Source of the DNA: Streptomyces sp. SAJ15
GTDB taxonomy: Bacteria > Actinomycetota > Actinomycetes > Streptomycetales > Streptomycetaceae
NCBI RefSeq assembly: GCF_007595705.1
Contig: NZ_NISY01000011.1
Location: 124,001-188,000, forward strand
Length of the DNA stretch: 64,000 nt
Direction: 5' to 3'
Shown here: piece after piece, positions 42,343 to 50,529 of the stretch
Layout: each line of letters begins with the position of its first letter
Numbering within the stretch: the stretch's first letter is position 1
Position numbers and translations under genes: made by a program
Notes under the pieces: model-generated
What the model saw: the letters and a program-made list of their open reading frames with translations, nothing else
What the model was told of the DNA's origin: nothing
Database searches by the model: none

Positions 42343-43986
42343 TCAGCCCGTCCGTCCGCCGGCGCCGCCGCCCGCGCGGGCCCGGTCACCGCCGTCACCG
42401 ACGCCGCTCGCGTCACCCGCGTCACCCGCCGCACTCGAGTCGACCGCGCCGCCGAGGTCCTCCGGCAGTCGCACGCCGCCGTCCTGGGGCAGGTGGATGG
42501 TCTTGAGCTCCATGTAGTCGGCGAACCCCTCGGGGCCGAACTCCCGCCCGAGACCGGACTTCTTGTAGCCGCCGAAGGGGCCGAGCATGTCGAGGCTGAA
42601 GGTGTTCACCGAGAAGGTGCCGGTGCGGATGCGTCGGGCGATCTCGACACCGTGCTCCACGTCCGCCGTCCAGACGCTGCCGGAGAGCCCGTAGTCGGAG
42701 TCCTCGGCGATCCGCACCGCGTCCCCCTCGCCCTCGTACGGCAGCAGACAGATCACCGGGCCGAAGATCTCCTCACGGGCGATCCGCAGGGCGCTGCCGA
42801 CCTCCCCGAACAGCGTCGGCTCGACGTACCAGCCGGTCTCCGGCGTCGCCGGGCGCCCGCCGCCGGCCAGCACCTTGGCGCCCTCCCGCTGCCCGCTGGC
42901 GATGTAGTCGAGCGAGCGTCGTTGCTGGCGCCGCGTCACCAGCGGGCCGACCTGGGTGGCGGGGTCCAGCGGGTCCCCGACGACCAGCGCGGAGGCCGCG
43001 GCCGCGAGCCGCTCGGCGATCTCGTCGTAGTGGCCGCGCGGCGCCAGCACCCGCGTCAGGGCCACACAGGACTGACCGTTGTTCATCCACGCGTTGGGCA
43101 CGATGTTCCCGAGGGCGGCGTCGAGGTCGGCGTCCGGCAGGATGATCGCCGCCGACTTCCCGCCCAGCTCCAGGGTGACGCGCGTCAGCTGCCGCGCGGC
43201 CAGCTCCATGACCCGCCGCCCCGCGGGGATCGAGCCGGTGAAGGAGACCTTGTCCACCCCCGGGTGCCCGACCAGGTACTCCCCGGTCTCGCTCCCCGCC
43301 GGCAGGACCGACAGCACACCGGGCGGCAGCCCGGCCTCGGCGGCGATCTCGGCCAGGATGTACGAGTCGAGCGGGGCCTCCGGCGCGGGCTTGAGGATCA
43401 CCGGGCAGCCGGCCAGCAGCGCGGGGGCGAGCTTGGAGGCGGCCACGAACTGCGGGGCGTTCCAGGGGATCACCGCCGCGACCACCCCGACCGGCTCCCG
43501 CCGCACCAGCAGCGGTCCCAGGATCCCGGCCCGCGGCTCCTCGTACCGGAACTCCCGGGCCACCCGAAGCGCGGCCTCCCACACCATGAGGGAACCCAGC
43601 GCCTGCCCCAGCACGCTCCAGGAGTACGGGCTGCCGTTCTGCGCGCTGATCGTCCGGGCGATCTCCTCGTGGCGGGCGGCGAAGGCGTCCTTGATCCGAC
43701 CGACGACCTCGATCCGCTCCCGGGGCGGGGTCCGCGGCCACGGCCCGTCGTCGAACGCGGCGCGCGCGGCCGCGACCGCGCGGTCCACGTCCTCCGGGGA
43801 GGCGTGCGGCACCCGCCCGATGACCTGCTCCGAGTGCGGCGAGACGACCTCGATCGCGCTCGTCCCGGCGGGGTCGACCAGCTCACCGCCGATCCAGAGC
43901 CGCCGGTGCTCGATCAGATCGCGAGCGTCGAGCACCTCGTGTGCGTCGCGTGCGTCGTGTGCGTCGTGCGCGCTGGGGTCGCTCAT
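42343..43986 (-). CDS. Aldehyde dehydrogenase
   Basis: A 547-residue NAD(P)-dependent aldehyde dehydrogenase. Catalytic Glu is in TLELGGKSA (about 287-295), catalytic Cys in MNNGQSCVALTR (about 316-327), and the cofactor motif in SFTGSIPAGR. PWNAPQFVAASK and EEIFGPVICLLPYEGE are present as well. The N-terminus has a His/Asp/Ala repeat (HDAHDARDAHE) and the C-terminus a Gly/Asp/Ala tail, both beyond the usual 490 residues. ATG 43986 has GGGAGG ahead. An imperfect palindrome lies 28-44 bp upstream. It is first in an operon with the ferredoxin. The substrate is unknown. Confidence 0.93.
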   Translation of the reverse strand: MSDPSAHDAHDARDAHEVLDARDLIEHRRLWIGGELVDPAGTSAIEVVSPHSEQVIGRVPHASPEDVDRAVAAARAAFDDGPWPRTPPRERIEVVGRIKDAFAARHEEIARTISAQNGSPYSWSVLGQALGSLMVWEAALRVAREFRYEEPRAGILGPLLVRREPVGVVAAVIPWNAPQFVAASKLAPALLAGCPVILKPAPEAPLDSYILAEIAAEAGLPPGVLSVLPAGSETGEYLVGHPGVDKVSFTGSIPAGRRVMELAARQLTRVTLELGGKSAAIILPDADLDAALGNIVPNAWMNNGQSCVALTRVLAPRGHYDEIAERLAAAASALVVGDPLDPATQVGPLVTRRQQRRSLDYIASGQREGAKVLAGGGRPATPETGWYVEPTLFGEVGSALRIAREEIFGPVICLLPYEGEGDAVRIAEDSDYGLSGSVWTADVEHGVEIARRIRTGTFSVNTFSLDMLGPFGGYKKSGLGREFGPEGFADYMELKTIHLPQDGGVRLPEDLGGAVDSSAAGDAGDASGVGDGGDRARAGGGAGGRTG

Positions 43987-44385
43987 GGCCGCCGCCTCCC
44001 GGATGGGCCAGAATCTGACGCTGCATCAGAATCGATAGCAGCTCCCGTCGGAGGGGGCAATGGCCGCGCGGGCGCCCGCGCGAGCCGATCGGAGGGGCCG
44101 GACGAGGCCCGGACGGACGGGAGCGCCGAGCCCGGGGCGGGGGGAAGGAGGCGACTTGAGCCGACGCCCGGGGCGGGGGATCGGGGCGATGGCCGGGCTC
44201 GGGGCGATGGCCTGGCCGAAAGCCGCCAGGGCGCTCAGCCCGAGGCGCGGCGCAGGGCTCGCGCGCGGGCGGAGCGGGGGCCACTGCCCGCCGGCCCGGC
44301 ATGGGGCGCCGGTTAGAGTTGCGAGGCTGAGCCCGGCGCCGCCGTCCAGCCCCGCAGTGACCATCCACCGAGAGGCATCGTCCCG
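43987..44385. other. Gene-free region with operator-like palindrome
   Basis: About 400 bp between the divergent aldehyde dehydrogenase and toroid genes. The 50 bp beside the dehydrogenase are AT-richer and hold the palindrome listed below. The rest is GC-rich with reading frames that look like chance. A TTAGAGT near 44313-44319 could be the -10 of the plus-strand operon. Confidence 0.5.
44014..44030. promoter_or_regulatory. Imperfect palindrome upstream of aldehyde dehydrogenase
   Basis: TCTGACG-CTG-CATCAGA matches its complement at 6 of 7 arm positions. It lies 28-44 bp upstream of the ATG of the minus-strand aldehyde dehydrogenase/ferredoxin operon, where a repressor would block transcription. 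The regulator is unknown. Confidence 0.6.
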
Positions 44386-45687
44386 ATGAACGTACGCCGC
44401 AGCGCCGCGGCCCTGGCCGTCTCCGCCGTGCTGGGCGCGGCCGCCGCCCCCGCGGCGTTCGCCGACAGCCCGAAGCCCGCGCCGAAGGAGTCCTCGCTCC
44501 CGCGGGGCCTCTACGGGACCACGGACCCGACCTTCGACGGCGTGTGGCGGCAGTCCCTGGCCCTGATGGCGCAGCACGCGGTCGGCGTCACGCCGGCCGA
44601 CGCGGCCGTCGACTGGCTGGCCGGGCAGCAGTGCGCCGACGGTGGCTTCCCCGCCTTCCGCCATGAGACGGCGACCCCGTGCGACGCCAAGAAGGGCGAG
44701 TTCACCGACGCCACCGCGGCCGCCGTGCAGGCGCTGGCCGCGGTCGGTGGGCGCGGCGCCGTGGTCGAGAAGGGCGTCGGCTGGCTCAAGAAGAACCAGA
44801 ACGCGGACGGCGGCTGGGGCATGAACCCGGGTGGCCCCAGCGACGCCAACTCCACCTCCGCCGCGATCGGCGCCCTGGCCTCCGTCGGCCAGGACCCGGC
44901 CAGGACGGTGTCGAAGAAGGGCGGCAAGTCGCCGTACGCCGCGCTGCTCGCGCTCCAACTGGGCTGCGAGGCCAAGGCCGGCGAGCGTGGCGCCTTCGCC
45001 TATCTGCCCGGCAAGGGCGCCCTGCGTCCGAACGACCTGGCCACCGCCGCGGGCGCGCTCGCCGCCGAGGGCGAGGGCTTCGTCGTGAAGCCGGCCGGCA
45101 AGGGCGACAAGGCGGAGGACGAGCCCGTCGAGCCGCTGGACTGCCAGGGCGCCGACCAGGGCGTCAAGGACGACGAGGACGGCGCGCGGGAGCCGGGCGA
45201 CGCCGCGGAGGCCGCGTCCGCGTACCTCGCCGCCACCCTGGAGAAGAACGGCGACCACCTGCCGTCCAGCATGCCGGGCCAGGAGAAGCAGGCCGACTTC
45301 GGCGGCACCGCCGACGCGGTCGTGGCGCTCTCCGCGGGCGAGCACCGCACGGCGGCCGCGGGCCCCATGCGTTGGCTGGAGAACAAGGACAACGGCGCGG
45401 TCGCCTGGGCGAAGGACAAGCCGGGCGCGCTCGCCAAGCTGATCCTGGCCGCCCACGCCGCCGGCGTCGACCCCCGCGACTTCGGCGGCACCGACCTGGT
45501 GCGCCAGCTGAACGCCACCGGCCTCAAGCCGGCGGCGGACGGTGACCACTCCGACGCCACGCGGGACGGCGAGGAGAAGAAGGACGACGAGGGCGGCATC
45601 AGCCTGTGGTGGGTCGTGGGCATCGGTCTGGTCGCCGGCGTCGGCATCGGCTTCCTGCTCAGCGGCCGGAAGAAGCAGCAGTTCTGA
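44386..45687 (+). CDS. Secreted, membrane-anchored alpha-alpha toroid protein of ECF operon
   Basis: A 433-residue extracellular protein. A signal peptide (about 1-27, ending AAFADS) and a C-terminal anchor helix (LWWVVGIGLVAGVGIGFLL followed by SGRKKQQF) enclose a domain with prenyltransferase-type toroid repeats, e.g. WLAGQQCADGGFPAF and WLKKNQNADGGWGMNP, and several later helix pairs. No catalytic DxDD is seen. Human transcobalamin and intrinsic factor share this fold and bind corrinoids, so ligand capture for the importer encoded downstream is possible but unproven. It is first in a five-gene coupled operon; its TGA overlaps the next ATG. A cluster of Asp/Glu/Lys near residues 240-275 forms a charged insertion. 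Confidence 0.85.
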   Translation: MNVRRSAAALAVSAVLGAAAAPAAFADSPKPAPKESSLPRGLYGTTDPTFDGVWRQSLALMAQHAVGVTPADAAVDWLAGQQCADGGFPAFRHETATPCDAKKGEFTDATAAAVQALAAVGGRGAVVEKGVGWLKKNQNADGGWGMNPGGPSDANSTSAAIGALASVGQDPARTVSKKGGKSPYAALLALQLGCEAKAGERGAFAYLPGKGALRPNDLATAAGALAAEGEGFVVKPAGKGDKAEDEPVEPLDCQGADQGVKDDEDGAREPGDAAEAASAYLAATLEKNGDHLPSSMPGQEKQADFGGTADAVVALSAGEHRTAAAGPMRWLENKDNGAVAWAKDKPGALAKLILAAHAAGVDPRDFGGTDLVRQLNATGLKPAADGDHSDATRDGEEKKDDEGGISLWWVVGIGLVAGVGIGFLLSGRKKQQF

Positions 45688-46487
45688 TGGCGGCCACGGC
45701 CCGACGGTCCGCCGTGTGTGCCGCCCGACGGTCCGCCGCGCCCGCCGCCCGGCCGGCGGACCCCACCCCCGTACCGCCCCGCCGCGTCCGGGGCGCGGGT
45801 CCCGGCCGCCGTCGGGCCGCGCCGGGGGCCGTCCGGCTCGGCGCGCTCCTCGGCGCTCCGCTCGCGCTGCTGCTGCTCGTGGTCGGCGTGGCGGCTCCCG
45901 CCCATGCTCAGGGGTACCGCTACTGGTCCTTCTGGCAGCGGGAGGGCGGTTCCTGGACGTACGCCACGGAGGGGCCGTCGACCGCGCGGCCCGGCGACGG
46001 TGACACCGTGGGCTTCCGGTTCGCCGTGAGCGAGGACTCCGGCGACGCCACCCGTCCGCGAGGCACCGCCGACTTCGACGCGATCTGCGCGGACACGCCC
46101 GCGAAGGCGGGCGGCAAGCGGGTCGCGATCGTCCTGGACTTCGGCACCGCCGCCGACGCGCCGGGCGGCGAGACCCCGCCCCGGGCCCGGACGGAGTGCG
46201 CCCGGGTCGACGGCTCGGCGAGCGCCGCCGAGGCGCTGGCCGCCGTCGCCAAGCCGCTGCGCTACGACTCCTCGGCGATGCTGTGCGGCATCGCCGGCTA
46301 CCCGGCCAGGGGCTGCGGCGAACTGGCCGAAGCCGGCGCCGGTGCCAAAGCCGAGAGCTCCGGCGCCTCGAAGCGCGCGTCGGAGGACCGGGACGAGGGC
46401 CCGTCCGCCGGCCTGATCGGCGGCGTCGCCGCCGTCGTCGCCCTCGGCGCCGCCGCCCTCTGGCAGGCCCGTCGCCGCCGCGCATGA
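45687..46487 (+). CDS. Secreted, membrane-anchored protein of ECF operon
   Basis: A 266-residue protein. A long Arg/Ala/Pro-rich N-terminus precedes a signal helix (LGALLGAPLALLLLVVGVAA, ending APAHAQG). The extracellular domain has an aromatic-rich start YRYWSFWQREGGSWTYATEG, two or three cysteines and a final anchor helix (GLIGGVAAVVALGAAALW followed by QARRRRA). It resembles the SCO2325-type integral membrane proteins found next to ECF transporters in streptomycetes. Function unknown; it may act together with the toroid protein in substrate capture. ATG 45687 shares its A with the TGA stop of the preceding gene, and its stop overlaps the next ATG. Confidence 0.8.
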   Translation: MAATARRSAVCAARRSAAPAARPADPTPVPPRRVRGAGPGRRRAAPGAVRLGALLGAPLALLLLVVGVAAPAHAQGYRYWSFWQREGGSWTYATEGPSTARPGDGDTVGFRFAVSEDSGDATRPRGTADFDAICADTPAKAGGKRVAIVLDFGTAADAPGGETPPRARTECARVDGSASAAEALAAVAKPLRYDSSAMLCGIAGYPARGCGELAEAGAGAKAESSGASKRASEDRDEGPSAGLIGGVAAVVALGAAALWQARRRRA

Positions 46488-47773
46488 CCGACGAGACCAC
46501 CTCCGGTTCCCGCCGCGGGGCCGCGTCCGCGCCCCTCGCCGGGCCGGCGACCCGTCCGACGCTCCCCCGCCCCCGTCGCGTGCTCGCGCGCCGGGAGACC
46601 ACCGGCGCACGCCGCGAAGCGCTGCACGCCGGGGCCTGGTGGCTGTGGGCGCTGGGGCTGGCGACCGCGGCCTCACGGACGACCAATCCGCTGCTGCTCG
46701 GGCTGCTGGTCGCGGTCGCCGGGTATGTGGTGGCCGTGCGGCGGACGGACGCGCCGTGGGCCCGGTCGTACGCGGCGTTCCTGCGGCTGGGCCTGGTCGT
46801 GCTGGCGATCCGGCTGGGGTTCGCGGTCTTCCTGGGATCGCCGATCCCGGGAACCCGGGTCCTGTTCACCCTGCCCGAGGTGCCGCTCCCGGAGTGGGCC
46901 CAGGGCGTGCGGCTCGGTGGCCGGGTGACGGCGGAGGGGCTGCTCTTCGCGCTGTACGACGGGCTGAAGCTGGCCACCCTGCTGATCTGCGTCGGCGCCG
47001 CGAACGCGCTCGCCAACCCGGCCCGGCTGCTGAAGTCCCTCCCCGGCGCGCTCTACGAGGCGGGCGTGGCCGTGGTCGTGGCGCTGACCTTCGCGCCGAA
47101 CCTCGTCTCCGACGTGCGGCGGCTGCGCGCCACGCGCCGGCTGCGCGGCCGCCCCACCCGTGGCGTGAAGGCGCTGCTCCAGGTGGGGCTGCCGGTGCTG
47201 GAGGGGGCGTTGGAGCGCTCGGTGGCGCTGGCCGCGGCGATGGACGCGCGCGGCTACGGCCGCACGGCCCAGGTGCCGCCCGTCGTGCGGCACACCACCA
47301 CCGCCCTCACCCTCGGCGGCCTGCTCGGCGTCTGCGCCGGCAGCTACGGGCTGCTGGCCGCGGAGGGCGCCGGCTACGGGCTGCCGCTGCTGCTGACCGG
47401 GCTCGGCGCCGCGCTCGGCGGGCTGTGGCTGGGCCGCCGGCGCACGGTCCGCACCCGCTACCGCCCCGACCCCTGGGGCTCCCGGGCCTGGCTGGTCTCC
47501 GGGTCGGGGGCGGCCGTGGCGCTCCTGATGATCTGGGCGTCCTCGTACGCGCCCGAGGCGCTGCACCCGCCCGCGGTCCCGCTCACCGCACCCACCCTCC
47601 CCCTGTGGCCCGCGCTGTCGGTGCTGCTGGGGCTGGCCCCGGCCTTCGCGGCCCCGCCGCCCCCACCGCGCACGGGCGGCGCGCACCCCACGTCCGTACG
47701 CGCCCGGAAGCCGTCCGTACGCACCCGAAAGGCCGACCGCGGGGAGGCCGACCCGAAGGAGACCACGCCGTGA
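46484..47773 (+). CDS. ECF transporter T component
   Basis: A 429-residue energy-coupling-factor transmembrane protein (EcfT/CbiQ family). Six or more hydrophobic helices are visible. Coupling-helix motifs with the family pattern A-x-RG appear as MDARGYGR (about 256-263) and RATRRLRG. Both the N-terminus (about 45 residues) and the C-terminus (Pro/Arg-rich) are longer than usual. It links the S component to the ATPases. ATG 46484 overlaps the previous stop, and its own TGA overlaps the GTG of the ATPase gene. Confidence 0.92.
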   Translation: MTDETTSGSRRGAASAPLAGPATRPTLPRPRRVLARRETTGARREALHAGAWWLWALGLATAASRTTNPLLLGLLVAVAGYVVAVRRTDAPWARSYAAFLRLGLVVLAIRLGFAVFLGSPIPGTRVLFTLPEVPLPEWAQGVRLGGRVTAEGLLFALYDGLKLATLLICVGAANALANPARLLKSLPGALYEAGVAVVVALTFAPNLVSDVRRLRATRRLRGRPTRGVKALLQVGLPVLEGALERSVALAAAMDARGYGRTAQVPPVVRHTTTALTLGGLLGVCAGSYGLLAAEGAGYGLPLLLTGLGAALGGLWLGRRRTVRTRYRPDPWGSRAWLVSGSGAAVALLMIWASSYAPEALHPPAVPLTAPTLPLWPALSVLLGLAPAFAAPPPPPRTGGAHPTSVRARKPSVRTRKADRGEADPKETTP

Positions 47774-49398
47774 TCCGCTTCGAGGACGTCTCGGTCACCT
47801 ACGCCGACGCCCCCGTCCCCGCCCTCCAGGGGGTGGACCTGACCGTCCCCGAGGGGGAGCTGTGTCTGCTGGTGGGACCGTCGGGGGTGGGCAAGTCGAC
47901 CCTGCTGGGCGCCGTCTCCGGACTCGTGCCGCACTTCACCGGCGGCACCCTGCGCGGCCGGGTCACCGTGGCGGGCCGCGACACCCGCGACCACCGCCCG
48001 CGCGAGCTCGCCGACGTGGTGGGCACCGTGGGTCAGGACCCCCTGGCTCACTTCGTCACCGACACCGTCGAGGACGAGCTGGCGTACGGCATGGAGTCGT
48101 TGGGGCTGCCCGCGGACACCATGCGCCGCCGGGTCGAGGAGACCCTGGACCTGCTCGGCCTCACCGAGCTGCGCGACCGGCCCATCGCCACGCTCTCCGG
48201 CGGACAGCGGCAGCGGGTGGCCATCGGTTCCGTACTCACCACCCACCCGCGCGTCCTGGTGCTGGACGAGCCGACCTCGGCGCTGGACCCGGCGGCGGCC
48301 GAGGAGGTGCTGGCCGTCCTCCAGCGGCTGGTGCACGACCTGGGCACCACCGTCCTGATGGCCGAGCACCGGCTGGAGCGGGTGGTGCAGTACGCGGACC
48401 GGGTGATCCTGCTGCCCGGCGCCGGTCGGCCGCCGGTGGTCGGCGACCCGGCGGAGCTGATGGCGGTCTCCCCGGTGCACCCGCCCGTCGTCGCGCTCGG
48501 CCGGCTCGCCGGCTGGACCCCGCCACCGCTGTCGGTACGGGACGCCCGCCGCAAGGCCGCCGCGCTGCGCGAGCGGCTCACGGACCGGGAGCCGACCGCC
48601 GTCCCCGAGCCCGCCCCGGCCGCGCCCGTCGGCGTGGCCTCCGGGCTGTCGGTGCGGCGCGGCGGCGTCGAGCGGCTGCACGGGGTGGAGCTGTCCGTCC
48701 GCCCCGGCGAGACGGTCGCGCTCATGGGCCGCAACGGCGCCGGCAAGTCGACGCTGCTGGGCACGCTCGTCGGGCTGCACGAGCCGGCCGCCGGCTCGGT
48801 CCGGGCCGCCGGCGCCGAACCGCACCGCACCGCGCCGGCCCGGCTGCTGCGCCACGTCGGGCTGGTGCCGCAGGAGCCGCGCGACCTGCTGTACGCGGAC
48901 ACGGTGGCCGCCGAGTGCGCGGCCGCCGACGCCGACGCGGGCGCGGCGCCCGGAAGTTGCCGGGCCCTGGTCGCCCGGCTGCTGCCCGAGGTGCTGGACG
49001 CGACCCACCCGCGCGACCTCTCCGAGGGCCAGCGGCTGGCCCTGGCGCTGGCCGTGGTGCTCACCGCCCGTCCCCCGCTGCTGCTGCTCGACGAGCCCAC
49101 GCGCGGCCTCGACTACGCGGCCAAGGCCCGACTGGCCGAGGTGCTGCGCGCGCTGGCGGCGGACGGCCACGCCATCGTGCTGGCCACGCACGACGTCGAA
49201 CTCGCCGCCGAGCTCGCCCACCGGGTCGTCATCCTGGCCGACGGCGAGGTGGTCGCCGACGGCCCCACCGCCGAGGTCGTGGTCTCCTCCCCCGCCTTCG
49301 CGCCCCAGGTGGCGAAGGTGTTGGCCCCACTGCCCTGGCTGACGGTCGGCCAGGTGCGGGAGGCGCTGGCGGAGGGGGACGAGGGGGGCGACGCATGA
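47770..49398 (+). CDS. ECF transporter ATPase, two fused ABC domains
   Basis: A 542-residue protein with two ABC ATPase domains in tandem. Domain 1 (about 1-230): Walker A GPSGVGKST, signature LSGGQRQRV, Walker B VLVLDEPTSA. Domain 2 (about 290-520): Walker A GRNGAGKST, signature LSEGQRLAL (Glu instead of Gly) and Walker B LLLLDEPTRG. This is the EcfA-EcfA' arrangement as one polypeptide. It should power uptake of a vitamin or metal-containing cofactor selected by the S component. GTG 47770 overlaps the previous stop. The altered second signature suggests asymmetric ATP sites. Confidence 0.94.
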   Translation: MIRFEDVSVTYADAPVPALQGVDLTVPEGELCLLVGPSGVGKSTLLGAVSGLVPHFTGGTLRGRVTVAGRDTRDHRPRELADVVGTVGQDPLAHFVTDTVEDELAYGMESLGLPADTMRRRVEETLDLLGLTELRDRPIATLSGGQRQRVAIGSVLTTHPRVLVLDEPTSALDPAAAEEVLAVLQRLVHDLGTTVLMAEHRLERVVQYADRVILLPGAGRPPVVGDPAELMAVSPVHPPVVALGRLAGWTPPPLSVRDARRKAAALRERLTDREPTAVPEPAPAAPVGVASGLSVRRGGVERLHGVELSVRPGETVALMGRNGAGKSTLLGTLVGLHEPAAGSVRAAGAEPHRTAPARLLRHVGLVPQEPRDLLYADTVAAECAAADADAGAAPGSCRALVARLLPEVLDATHPRDLSEGQRLALALAVVLTARPPLLLLDEPTRGLDYAAKARLAEVLRALAADGHAIVLATHDVELAAELAHRVVILADGEVVADGPTAEVVVSSPAFAPQVAKVLAPLPWLTVGQVREALAEGDEGGDA

Positions 49399-50513
49399 GC
49401 GGATCCCAGGACCGCCCGTCCCAGGATCGCGTGTCCCCGGATCGCGTGTCCCAGGCTCGCGTGTCCCAGGATCGCGTGTCCCGGGACCGCCAGTCTTCCC
49501 AGGATCGCGTGTCCCAGGACCGCCCGTCTTCCCAAGATCGCCAGTCTTGCCAGGATCGCGTGTCCCGGGACCGCCCGTCCCGGGGCCGTGCGACCGTCGA
49601 CCGGCAGGCGCGGGCCGTACGGCTCGGGCCGCGTTCGATCGTCGCGCTCGGGCTGATCTCGGCGATCGGAGTGGTCGCCTTCGGCTGGCCGCTGCTGGCC
49701 GCGCCGGACTCCGGTCTCGCGCACTCCGCCGACGCCCCCTGGCTGTTCGCGGCGCTGCTGCCGCTGCTGCTGGCCGTGGTGGTGGCGACGATCTCCGACA
49801 CCGGGCTGGACGCCAAGGCGGTGGCGATGCTCGGGGTGCTGGCGGCGGCGGGGGCCGCCCTGCGGCCGTTGGGCGGCGGCACGGCGGGCATCGAGCCGAT
49901 GTTCTTCCTGATGGTGCTCTCCGGGCGGGTGCTGGGCCCGGGCTTCGGCTTCGTGCTGGGGGCGCTGTCGATGTTCGCCTCGGCGCTGCTGACCGGCGGC
50001 GTGGGGCCCTGGATGCCGTTCCAGATGCTGTCCATGGGCTGGGTGGCCATGGGCGCGGGTCTGCTGCCCGGCCCGCACCGGCTGCGCGGGCGCGGGGAGC
50101 TGGCCCTGCTGGCGGCGTACGGGGCGGTCGCCTCGGTCCTCTACGGCACCGTGATGAACCTCCAGGGCTGGCCGTATCTCAACGCCCTGGCGTCCGGTGT
50201 CTCCTTCGTCCCCGGCGACCCGCTCCCCGACAACCTGGCCCGCTTCGTCGCGTACTGCCTGGCCACCTCGCTCGGCTGGGACCTGCCGCGGGCGATCGTC
50301 ACCGCGGTCCTCACCCTCACCCTGGGCGGCACCATCCTCAAGGCGCTGCGCCGGGCGACCCGCCGGGCGGCCTTCGAGGCACCGGTGGCCTTCGAGGCGC
50401 CGACCGGGTCCGCGGCACCGACCGGGAGCGCGCCGTCGGCCGAGGCCGCGGCACCGGTCGCACCCGCGAGCCCGACGACGTCCGACCCCGACGCGCGGCG
50501 CGGGCCGGAGTGA
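49395..50513 (+). CDS. ECF transporter S component with repetitive N-terminal extension
   Basis: A 372-residue protein. Residues about 4-66 consist of twelve near-identical five-residue units (SQDRV, SRDRP and variants). After a short basic linker (QARAVRLGPRS) comes a six-helix substrate-binding membrane domain (about 80-310) with FFLMVLSGRVLGPGFGFVLG, MPFQMLSMGWVAMGAGLL and NLQGWPYLNALASG. This resembles the putative cobalamin or unassigned ECF S group, but the substrate cannot be told from sequence. The C-terminus is Ala/Pro/Ser-rich. ATG 49395 overlaps the previous gene. The Arg/Asp-rich repeats would lie on the cytoplasmic side. Confidence 0.88.
   Translation: MSGSQDRPSQDRVSPDRVSQARVSQDRVSRDRQSSQDRVSQDRPSSQDRQSCQDRVSRDRPSRGRATVDRQARAVRLGPRSIVALGLISAIGVVAFGWPLLAAPDSGLAHSADAPWLFAALLPLLLAVVVATISDTGLDAKAVAMLGVLAAAGAALRPLGGGTAGIEPMFFLMVLSGRVLGPGFGFVLGALSMFASALLTGGVGPWMPFQMLSMGWVAMGAGLLPGPHRLRGRGELALLAAYGAVASVLYGTVMNLQGWPYLNALASGVSFVPGDPLPDNLARFVAYCLATSLGWDLPRAIVTAVLTLTLGGTILKALRRATRRAAFEAPVAFEAPTGSAAPTGSAPSAEAAAPVAPASPTTSDPDARRGPE
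49404..49592 (+). repeat. Twelve-unit 15-bp tandem repeat in the EcfS gene
   Basis: Variants of TCCCAGGATCGCGTG are repeated twelve times; three units carry an extra TCT codon. All are in frame, so length changes keep the protein readable. The DNA is very similar between units (GA-T/C-CGC core), indicating recent expansion. Confidence 0.9.
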
Positions 50514-50529
50514 TCCGCACCGCGGCGGC

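Noticed and set aside
44280..44286. GCCACTG, resembling the B12 box of cobalamin riboswitches, upstream of the ECF operon
   Set aside because: The other conserved blocks (a GAGCCAGGAGAC-like segment and the ordered stems) are not found on either side. A seven-base match alone is expected by chance.
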